Part shown: in pieces, positions 8,788 to 15,133 of the stretch
Numbering within the stretch: position 1 is the stretch's first letter
Layout of the letters: the number at the start of each line of letters is the position of its first letter
Assembly (NCBI GenBank): GCA_012521395.1
Contig: JAAYML010000117.1
Span: 1-42,198 of the forward strand
Direction of reading: 5' to 3'
From: Candidatus Epulonipiscium sp.
GTDB taxonomy: Bacteria > Bacillota > Clostridia > Lachnospirales > Defluviitaleaceae
DNA length: 42,198 bases
Translations under genes and position numbers: made by a program
Notes under the pieces: model-generated
Databases searched by the model: none
The model's input: the letters and a program-made list of their open reading frames with translations, nothing else
Told to the model about the DNA's origin: nothing

Positions 8788-9435
8788 TTGACCTGGGAAA
8801 AGGAAGATAGAAATTGCGGTTTATGCGGTGAGAGAACTTGTAAGGATTTCAGACTGAGCATAGAAAATGGAAAAAGGCGGTTAAACGACTGCCCCTTTTA
8901 TAATAACAATAATGTTTATAAGGAAACGATTGTGGAAGAAGATCATCTGGATATCCACAATAATGTTTATGATTTTGTCTTAAAAGCTATTGCTGATGAA
9001 CCTTCGGCAAGAAAAATTATACATCCCTTTCGTGTGGACTTAATCGAAAAATTAAATATTCAGGCTGGTGATATTGTAATTGCCAGACCTGTGGGAGCAG
9101 GCTGTCCGGTTACCCATGTCCTTAAAGTTTACGAAGTCGATGAACTGGCAGGACTTTTATATACCTGGGTGGTTGGACCAAAGTATTCAAGAGGGAAAGA
9201 AGTTAAAGACATTAAAGCCTATTCAATGGTGGGCTTTGAAGGAATAGCAGAGCAGATTATTTATCCTCCTGAAGTAGGCAGGACTTCTGCTTTTATGCCT
9301 GGCTTTTGTATGTTAAGGTTAACCCATTATGGCCTGGTTAATAAGGTTTATAATACAAAAGAAGGGCTTCTGGTAAGAATTGAAGACATTCATATTGCAC
9401 ATTATGAGCATATTCAAAGAAGGAGCCAGCAATGA
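8788..9435 (+). CDS. 4Fe-4S-domain protein of unknown function
   Basis: About 215 residues. The N-terminus has NCGLCGERTC followed 16 residues later by a fourth cysteine in DCPFY. This is the CxxCx4C...C pattern of the '4Fe-4S (PF04060-like)' domain found in RnfB and in corrinoid Fe-S proteins. The rest is a beta-rich domain with IARPVGAGCPVTHVL and YSRGKEVKDIKAYSMVGFEG, which I do not recognise as a characterised family. I chose TTG 8788 because GGGGGG lies 7 bases upstream and the preceding gene has just ended. The likely role is electron transfer or a cluster scaffold for the adjacent ATPases and radical SAM enzymes. It ends by overlapping the next start as ATGA. Confidence 0.65.
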   Translation: MTWEKEDRNCGLCGERTCKDFRLSIENGKRRLNDCPFYNNNNVYKETIVEEDHLDIHNNVYDFVLKAIADEPSARKIIHPFRVDLIEKLNIQAGDIVIARPVGAGCPVTHVLKVYEVDELAGLLYTWVVGPKYSRGKEVKDIKAYSMVGFEGIAEQIIYPPEVGRTSAFMPGFCMLRLTHYGLVNKVYNTKEGLLVRIEDIHIAHYEHIQRRSQQ

Positions 9436-10751
9436 AGAAGAAAATATTACTCATTCAGCCTACCCCTTACGATCAGAAGGGCAATCTTATTAAAAAAAGC
9501 AGGTTATATTTTGTAGGTTTAGCACTTCCCTTACTGGCGGCCCTGACACCCAAAGAGTATGAACTGGAACTTTGTTATGAAACTATAGAAGAGGTTCCTT
9601 TTGATACTGATGCCGATTTAATTGGCATAAGCAGTATGGGCCATGCCGTTATACGAAGCATTGATATTGCAAAAAAGTTTAAAGAACTGGGTAAAACTGT
9701 TGTTTTGGGCGGCTATATGGTCAGTTTAATGCCGGAGGAAGCGCAAAAGTACTGTGATGCCCTGGTTATCGGGGATGCAGAAGAAAGCTGGCCTGAACTA
9801 TTAAAGGACTATGAAGAAGGCAAGCTGAAGAAATTATATCAAAGAAAGCTTAAAGCATTAAAAACGCCTTTACCCAAATATGAGTTATTATTAAATAAAA
9901 AAATAGGAAACTTCCTGCCCGTCCAGGCGGGACGTGGCTGCCCGAAAGCCTGCAGCTTTTGTTCGGTTTACTGTTTATACCGCGGTCAATATTTAAAAAG
10001 AGAAATTCCTGAAGTTATAAGAGATATTAAAAGAGTCAAAGAGCTGGGTTTTAAACAGTTTTTATTATTAGATGACAATATTTTTTCAAACAGAGAATAT
10101 GCCCTGAATCTATGTGCGGAAATAAAAAAATTGAAAATGAAATGGATGACGCAGTGTTCTATTGATATTGCGTCGGATGAGGAACTCTTAAAAGCTATTG
10201 CTGAAAGCGGCTGTTATGTATTAAGTTTTGGTCTGGAAAGTATCAGCAAAGAAAGCCTGAGGAGTATGAATAAGGCCTGGGCAAAGCCTGAAAATTATGC
10301 CCGGCAGATAAAAATTATCCGTCAGCATGGCATTGATATTTCTACTGAAATGGTGGTGGGTGCTGATGGCGACACTTTAGAAAGCATAAAAAATACGGCT
10401 AAGTTTATTTCAGATAATCACATTGCTGTTCCGCGTTTTTATATCTTAACCCCCATTCCGGGGACTAAATATTTTGAAGAGATGCAAAAGGCAAAGCGAA
10501 TCTATAATACAGATATCTATTCTTATAATGGTTGTGAAGCCGTCCATATTCCAAAAAACATGACGCCGGAAGAACTTACAAAAGCCTACTGGGATTTGTA
10601 TAATGAAGTTTACAGTATAAAAAACATCGTAAAAAGGACCCTGCTGACGAAGACCTTCCTTTCACGGCCGGCAAATGCCCTCTTTTACTTTGGCGTCAAT
10701 CTTTATTACCGCAGTCAAATTAAGAATGGAATTGTTCCCAATATTATATAG
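9432..10751 (+). CDS. cobalamin-binding-domain radical SAM protein, fourth and divergent
   Basis: A 439-residue protein with an N-terminal cobalamin-type domain (SSMGHAVIRS, VVLGGYMVSLMPEEA) and radical SAM ligands Cys170, Cys174 and Cys177 in GRGCPKACSFCSVYC, an HpnP/HpnR- and BchE-like context. LLLDDNIF, SFGLESISKESL and LTPIPGT complete the TIM-barrel motifs. It belongs to the same superfamily as the three upstream proteins but is clearly a different subfamily and lacks their C-terminal KW-block. AAGGAGCC lies just upstream and the start overlaps the Fe-S protein stop. It may be the dedicated partner of the ATPase, NTPase and Fe-S trio. The last gene of the packed cluster, it is followed by a hairpin region. 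Confidence 0.85.
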   Translation: MKKKILLIQPTPYDQKGNLIKKSRLYFVGLALPLLAALTPKEYELELCYETIEEVPFDTDADLIGISSMGHAVIRSIDIAKKFKELGKTVVLGGYMVSLMPEEAQKYCDALVIGDAEESWPELLKDYEEGKLKKLYQRKLKALKTPLPKYELLLNKKIGNFLPVQAGRGCPKACSFCSVYCLYRGQYLKREIPEVIRDIKRVKELGFKQFLLLDDNIFSNREYALNLCAEIKKLKMKWMTQCSIDIASDEELLKAIAESGCYVLSFGLESISKESLRSMNKAWAKPENYARQIKIIRQHGIDISTEMVVGADGDTLESIKNTAKFISDNHIAVPRFYILTPIPGTKYFEEMQKAKRIYNTDIYSYNGCEAVHIPKNMTPEELTKAYWDLYNEVYSIKNIVKRTLLTKTFLSRPANALFYFGVNLYYRSQIKNGIVPNII

Positions 10752-10794
10752 AAAGGATAAAGCCAGCTTAGACATCAGATGTCCAGGTTTGAGA

Positions 10795-10838
10795 CCACTC
10801 CTGTTTTATACTTTAATCAAACGAAGTAAAAGGAGTGG
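10795..10838 (+). promoter_or_regulatory. hairpin enclosing the ribosome binding site of the next gene
   Basis: CCACTCCT at 10795-10802 is a perfect reverse complement of AGGAGTGG at 10831-10838, and TTT/AAA extends the stem past one bulged base. The right arm contains the AGGAG Shine-Dalgarno site of the gene at 10844. In RNA the stem would hide the site. It may be a translational control element or an incidental inverted repeat. Confidence 0.5.
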
Positions 10839-10843
10839 TTTTC

Positions 10844-11527
10844 ATGTATATTCATTTAAATGAAGTGCCCTGGAATGCATTTTTTATCATGGCAGAAGAA
10901 GAGTATGGCTTTAAAATACTAAATTCAGAAGAAATTGATTCCATGACCCAATATATCTATGTGAGGTATTACAGTGGAGTTGAAAAAGCTTATTGTCTCA
11001 GGTTTGAATATCAGGAAGACTGGGGACAGTGGCAATTGGCCTTGTATGCAGAAAATGCCATAAGATGTCTTTCAGCCCTTGATTTATACGCCATACAAGG
11101 TGTTATAGCCCCCCAGATCAGGGATTACAGGGCTTATTTAGGGATAAATCCTAATAAGTATATTCATTGGGATTTGATTATAGACAGACTTTTTTGTGGA
11201 CCGGTTTATGAAGTGTTAAAAGTAGATGATTTAACCAGATATGTTCGTTTAGAAAGTCAACAGGGCACAAAGGAGTATCTGGTGGGTTTTGTGATTATAC
11301 CGGAACTGGATTATCGCATGGAGGTTCAGGTTTATGATGCCCGGGACGGAGTTTACCTGACTTCTTTGGATTCTATCATAGTCGATACGAAAGTTTTTGT
11401 TGATTATCCCGTAGCAGAAGAATATTTAAATCCTACCAAGCAACCACCTGATTATGGGGTATTTATTAAAAGAGAACCTTATGGCAGAGGCCGAATCAAT
11501 AGAGGATTAAACAAGGAATATAGGTAA
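10844..11527 (+). CDS. hypothetical protein, unrecognised family
   Basis: About 227 residues, soluble, acidic and rich in Tyr, Asp and Glu, with no signal peptide, membrane helix or cysteine motif. The C-terminal 40 residues are basic and Gly/Pro-rich (KQPPDYGVFIKREPYGRGR), possibly a flexible nucleic-acid- or partner-binding tail. I do not recognise a family. ATG 10844 is preferred to GTG 10835 because AGGAG is 8 bases before the ATG but overlaps the GTG. The gene is 92 bases after the radical SAM cluster and 12 bases before a cyclotransferase-like gene, so it belongs with the latter as readily as with the former. Its Shine-Dalgarno site is within a hairpin. Confidence 0.6.
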   Translation: MYIHLNEVPWNAFFIMAEEEYGFKILNSEEIDSMTQYIYVRYYSGVEKAYCLRFEYQEDWGQWQLALYAENAIRCLSALDLYAIQGVIAPQIRDYRAYLGINPNKYIHWDLIIDRLFCGPVYEVLKVDDLTRYVRLESQQGTKEYLVGFVIIPELDYRMEVQVYDARDGVYLTSLDSIIVDTKVFVDYPVAEEYLNPTKQPPDYGVFIKREPYGRGRINRGLNKEYR

Positions 11528-11539
11528 GGAGGAATCGAA

Positions 11540-12376
11540 ATGGCAGTCGTCAATTATTTTGCTTATGGAAGTTGTATGAATGAAAAAGATTTCATAAGGG
11601 ACTTAAAAAAGGCACACTTAGAAAAATCTTATAAAATATTGGGTGTTGGTAAATTAGAAGGTTTCCGACTGGCTTTTACAAGATATGCTTTTACAAGAGG
11701 CGGGGGTGTACTGGATATGATTCCTTCTTTGGGGGATTATGTTTTAGGAGTGGTATACCAGGTTCCTGAAAAAGCATTAATAAAAGTCATTGACCGAAGA
11801 GAAGGGGTTTCAGGAGGGGCTTATTACAGAGATCTTATTGAAATTGAATTAAATGGTGAAAAAATTAAAGCATATACTTATTTTGTTAAGAATAAACTGG
11901 AGCATGAAATAGAGCCATCCGAATCCTATAAAGAGATTGTTTATGAAGCCATGAAAAACATGAACTTTCCTGAAGAATACATTAACAAGTACTTGCTGGA
12001 ACATATTGCTTCTTTAAAAAGAAATGATAATGATAAAGTATCTTATGAAGCAGAAGTATATGACAGTTCAAGCTATCTGGACAGTATGGGCACTTATGTT
12101 ATAGGCATGCCAAAAAGTTTAAGAAATTTATTATCTGTTGATATAGGAGATTGGATTTATGTTCGATATGAAGAAAAAGAACTGAAACTAAAAGTTTATA
12201 AAACTGATTCCAGGCTTTTAGGCAATGGGCAGGCGCCTGCAGATAATCTGCAGTTTCATGTATGTATTCCCAGGCAGGTTAGAGATGAACTTGGTTTGAA
12301 AGAACTGGATGCTTTTCATCGCAAAAATTATCCTGTTTTTAAAAAGAAATTTTCCTGCGTAACCATTTATAAATAA
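11540..12376 (+). CDS. gamma-glutamylcyclotransferase-fold protein with an extra C-terminal domain
   Basis: 278 residues. NYFAYGSCM at the start is the (Y)xYGS substrate loop of the GGCT family, and REG in VIDRREGVSG (about residues 92-101) supplies the expected catalytic glutamate. The fold normally ends near residue 150. Here about 100 further residues follow (YDSSSYLDSMGTYVIG to the end), a beta-rich unit with IPRQVRDELGL that I cannot assign. Family members release 5-oxoproline from gamma-glutamyl or gamma-glutamylamine compounds. The true substrate is unknown. TAAGGAGGA gives a strong start. It is 12 bases after the unknown gene and 18 before an HTH regulator, so probably one operon. Confidence 0.75.
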   Translation: MAVVNYFAYGSCMNEKDFIRDLKKAHLEKSYKILGVGKLEGFRLAFTRYAFTRGGGVLDMIPSLGDYVLGVVYQVPEKALIKVIDRREGVSGGAYYRDLIEIELNGEKIKAYTYFVKNKLEHEIEPSESYKEIVYEAMKNMNFPEEYINKYLLEHIASLKRNDNDKVSYEAEVYDSSSYLDSMGTYVIGMPKSLRNLLSVDIGDWIYVRYEEKELKLKVYKTDSRLLGNGQAPADNLQFHVCIPRQVRDELGLKELDAFHRKNYPVFKKKFSCVTIYK

Positions 12377-12394
12377 AAGTCAGGGGGGATTACG

Positions 12395-13453
12395 ATGACT
12401 TTTGAAGAAGCTGTAGAAAAATACCTGGCGACGCTTAAGAATGAAGAAGAAAAAGATAGCTGCCAGGCTTTTCTTATGGATTGTTATATGCCTATAGTAA
12501 AAAAGGAGGCAGAAAAGCATAAGCTTTGGCCTTTAGAATTAAAAAAAATCAGAGAAAACGAAACAGAATGGATCATTCTTGCTGACAGTATTGATACGGT
12601 TTTAGATGTTGACAGTGCGCAGTTAAATCAAAGCAAAAATGATATGGAAGAAAATGAATATACGAAAAGAAAAGCCTATCAATATATTAAAGCTTTTTAC
12701 AATTTCATTGAGAAAAAATGCAATTCCAGGTTGAAAATCCAGAACCTCTTTTATCAGGGCAGGATTTTAGAAAATAAAATAGAAAGACAGCTTGATATTA
12801 TAAAAAAACTTCAGGAAACTCCTATGACCAAAGACGAATTAGCCGATTATTATTGTGTGACCCGTAAAAGTATTGACCGGGATATTGATGAATTGCAGAT
12901 CGATGGTCTTCAGCTTCTTGGCCAAAAAGTTAAATTAAAAGTAGAATACAGGCTATCCCAAAAAGGAGGGGCAAATACCAGGAGTCAGGAACTATATTAT
13001 AGTTCTACGGCTCATCCAATCTTTTTACCTCTTAATATGACGCAGGTTTATGCCATGACTGCAGGTTTAAAAAAGCTTGCAAGAGGAAGCGAATATGAAA
13101 GTATTTTAAACCACATTGCAGATTGGGTATACAGTCAATTAACCGAATATGCAAAAGATATCATTCAAAACTCCATAGACAGACAGGGAGAAAGAATAAG
13201 TTTTAAAGAAGTAAAACCTGAATTTCGGGAAGAAAGAAAAATGTTCAGCAATAATATAAGAGAAGAATTGGTTTTTTTAGAAAAAAGCCAGAAGAAGGCC
13301 GTTATTCACTATAAAAACCCGGATACAGGCTTAAAGGAAGTCGCCATAGGTTATATGGAAATATTAGATCCCAATAAAATAGGAGTTTATCAAAACAATG
13401 AATATATATTGATTAAAATTGACTGGATTGAAAAATTAGATTATACCTATTAA
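12395..13453 (+). CDS. HTH and WYL-like transcriptional regulator
   Basis: 352 residues. Residues about 130-175 contain a helix-turn-helix of the DeoR/HTH_11 kind: MTKDELADYYCVTRKSIDRDIDEL, split here as TKDELADYYCVTR and KSIDRDIDEL. The C-terminal 70 residues (KKAVIHYKNPDTGLKEVAIGYMEI split as KKAVIHYKNP and EVAIGYMEIL) resemble a WYL-type ligand domain, although the WYL triplet itself is not present. The N-terminal 100 residues are helical and acidic with no known motif. It likely senses a small ligand or nucleic acid and controls nearby genes. GGGGGG precedes the ATG. A strong terminator follows immediately. Confidence 0.6.
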   Translation: MTFEEAVEKYLATLKNEEEKDSCQAFLMDCYMPIVKKEAEKHKLWPLELKKIRENETEWIILADSIDTVLDVDSAQLNQSKNDMEENEYTKRKAYQYIKAFYNFIEKKCNSRLKIQNLFYQGRILENKIERQLDIIKKLQETPMTKDELADYYCVTRKSIDRDIDELQIDGLQLLGQKVKLKVEYRLSQKGGANTRSQELYYSSTAHPIFLPLNMTQVYAMTAGLKKLARGSEYESILNHIADWVYSQLTEYAKDIIQNSIDRQGERISFKEVKPEFREERKMFSNNIREELVFLEKSQKKAVIHYKNPDTGLKEVAIGYMEILDPNKIGVYQNNEYILIKIDWIEKLDYTY

Positions 13454-13496
13454 AAAACTCCATGATCTGAAAGCTTTCAGGACATGGAGTTTTTTA
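13452..13496. terminator. bidirectional rho-independent terminator
   Basis: ACTCCATG and CATGGAGT pair perfectly, flanked by a run of six A on one side and T on the other, so it can act on both strands. It directly follows the stop of the HTH/WYL-like gene and closes the operon that begins near 10844. Confidence 0.85.
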
Positions 13497-13503
13497 AATT
13501 GTA

Positions 13504-13526
13504 CATTGGACATTTAATGTCCAATG
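13504..13526. promoter_or_regulatory. 23-bp perfect palindrome, possible operator
   Basis: Two 11-base arms, CATTGGACATT and AATGTCCAATG, are separated by a single T. The site is just downstream of a terminator and about 58 bases before the next gene's start. Size and symmetry suit a dimeric regulator; the HTH/WYL-like protein encoded just upstream is the obvious candidate. No T-run follows, so it is not a terminator. Confidence 0.55.
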
Positions 13527-13583
13527 CCGAAGTTCTTGAAGATTTAAAATAAAGTGAGAAAAAAGAATTAAGGAGGTATGAAA

Positions 13584-13961
13584 ATGCAAAAATACAATGT
13601 TTTTGTTTATGGTACTTTGATGAAAGGATTTAGCAATTACAAGCATTACTTAGAAGGCAGAAGTAATGTCAAATTTTTAGGGATGGCAAAAGTAGAAGGC
13701 TATAGCATGTATCATGTTTCTTACTTTCCAGGGATAGTTCCTGACAAGGGTGAAAGTATTCTTGGGGAAGTCTATCAAGTTGATGAAAAGCTGTTACGGC
13801 AGTTAGATATTCTGGAAGCTGAAGGTCATATGTACATAAGGCAAAAAGAGAGCGCTTATTTGGATACAGGAGAAAAAATCGATGTTTATCTTTACGTTTG
13901 GAATTTACCTGTAAAAGAAAATTGCAAAAAGGTAGAAATGATGCCATGGAGACCTTTGTAA
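13584..13961 (+). CDS. gamma-glutamylcyclotransferase (GGACT-like) family protein
   Basis: 125 residues, the normal length for a single-domain member. VFVYGTLMKGF is the substrate-binding loop, and the glutamate in DILEAEGHMYIR is at the catalytic position. AGGAGG is 7 bases before ATG 13584; the ATG at 13578 abuts the site and is unlikely. Enzymes of this type cyclise gamma-glutamyl amines or peptides to 5-oxoproline plus free amine. It is transcribed separately from the larger cyclotransferase-like gene, after a terminator and a palindrome. Two members of one family within 2.5 kb flank a regulator, which suggests a shared substrate. Confidence 0.8.
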   Translation: MQKYNVFVYGTLMKGFSNYKHYLEGRSNVKFLGMAKVEGYSMYHVSYFPGIVPDKGESILGEVYQVDEKLLRQLDILEAEGHMYIRQKESAYLDTGEKIDVYLYVWNLPVKENCKKVEMMPWRPL

Positions 13962-13984
13962 AGAATAGAAATTAAAATGAAATA

Positions 13985-14230
13985 GGTATTCCTCTGATTT
14001 ATCGGCTTGTTATGATTATTTTAGAGAAAATCTGAGAAATTATTGATACATTACCTTTTGGGTGTTTATTCCGATACAAGTGGCTTCTTTTATAACAGCT
14101 CTTGTCATTGCATGGAGTATAATTTTTTTTTGTTGGTACAACGTTAGGCATAGTTATTGCAGTTCCAGTGTTTATAAATCATTTGTTTCAATGGATTAAA
14201 GGCGTATGTGATGAATCAGGAACAGCTTGA
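13985..14230 (+). pseudogene. broken remnant of a membrane protein
   Basis: Hydrophobic peptides can be read across frames: IPLIYRLVMIILEKI, an in-frame TGA at 14033, EIIDTLPFG, a shift near 14060 to FIPIQVASFITALVIAW, then a shift back at the nine-T run 14123-14131 to VGTTLGIVIAVPVFI, ending in TGA at 14228. Both shifts lie at homopolymers (TTTTGGG and T9) and cancel each other. No 5' end or ribosome site is visible. It looks like the C-terminus of a decayed transporter; the family is not recognisable. Confidence 0.35.
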
Positions 14231-14691
14231 TATTTTGCACAATAATCAGGATATAAGAAGTTTTGTCGATTATTGTCTTTATATAAAATTTAGTGTAATA
14301 TATATATAATAAAAAATAACAATTTCTTAATCTTGGCTAGCGCATATAGAATTAATATTTTTTGATGAAATGATGTATGAGTTAAAAAAATATGGGCAAA
14401 GACTTGTCTTTGCCATCATTTATATTTAAAGTATAAAGTATGAGTTATAACTTATACATTATAATACTAGACATTTTTACAATACTATAAATATACTAAT
14501 TAGTCAATAGAGTTTTAATAAAAATTTAATTGAAAAAATTGAGAAAAATAAAATATAATTGAAGTACTAGTACATAATTATATAAATTAAATAATAATCA
14601 TTTTACATTACCTATATATACAAATATGTATTATTATGATATAATTATTTTTAAATAATTATTATTATTTATTACACAAAGGAGGATGGTA
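14231..14691. other. AT-rich intergenic leader without a gene
   Basis: This stretch has no coding signal. It contains GGCAAAGAC/GTCTTTGCC at 14395-14414 with a two-base loop, a hairpin whose minus-strand side is followed by seven T. It also has a TATAAT at 14640-14645 that could be the -10 of the small gene downstream, without a clear -35 box. Confidence 0.5.
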
Positions 14692-14874
14692 ATGATGGAT
14701 AATTATGAAGTTGTATTAGAATATTTCAGGAAAGCAGACAAACCTGTTAATGCAGGAACAGTTGCTCAGGAGACTGGTGTAGATAGAAAAGAAGTCGATA
14801 AGATTATGAAAAAACTTAAAGAAGAAGGTAAGATTGTTTCTCCTAAACGCTGCTACTGGGAAATTAATAAATAA
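14692..14874 (+). CDS. small winged-helix DNA-binding protein
   Basis: About 60 residues. YEVVLEYFRKADKPVNAGTV, VAQETGVDRKEVDKIMKKL and EEGKIVSPKRCYWEI read as helix, helix-turn-helix and a beta wing, i.e. nearly the whole of a minimal winged-helix domain. AAAGGAGG lies 6 bases before ATG 14692; the ATG at 14686 abuts it. Such stand-alone MarR/ArsR-like mini-proteins are common in Clostridia, and their targets are generally unknown. It is monocistronic, between an AT-rich leader and a terminator. A role controlling the ribosomal GTPase gene downstream is possible but unsupported. Confidence 0.75.
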   Translation: MMDNYEVVLEYFRKADKPVNAGTVAQETGVDRKEVDKIMKKLKEEGKIVSPKRCYWEINK

Positions 14875-14885
14875 GATATCGGATG

Positions 14886-14921
14886 AGCCGGCAAGGTTAG
14901 AAAATTGCCGGCTGATTTTTT
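14886..14921 (+). terminator. rho-independent terminator
   Basis: AGCCGGCAA and TTGCCGGCT form a perfect 9-bp stem with a 10-base loop, followed by GATTTTTTA. It sits 12 bases after the small winged-helix gene. The 200 bases after it, before the next gene, are AT-rich and show nothing clear. Confidence 0.9.
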
Positions 14922-15133
14922 ATTGAACAAGGATTAATAAAGAAACTTTAAGTTATAGAAAAACGAGCTTTAACATAAATTAAATCTTTAAATTTTAAGC
15001 TTTAGGGTTTGTATATTATTTTAAAATTGAAAAAAACTATCTTTATTGTTATCATACTATTGCAGGATATTAAGAATTGTAGCCATATTTGACAATTTAC
15101 AAATAAAATAGATTAATGAAGGATTTGGAACCT

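Noticed and set aside
2532-10751. Hopanoid, bacteriochlorophyll or RiPP biosynthesis
   Set aside because: Radical SAM families overlap with those pathways, but no squalene cyclase, chelatase, precursor peptide or protease is seen.
2532-10751. Canonical base-off/His-on corrinoid binding
   Set aside because: No DxHxxG motif occurs in the N-terminal domains; cobalamin binding is likely from family but not shown by that motif.
14395-14414. Terminator of a minus-strand gene
   Set aside because: The hairpin has a T-run on the minus-strand side, but no minus-strand gene lies to its right.
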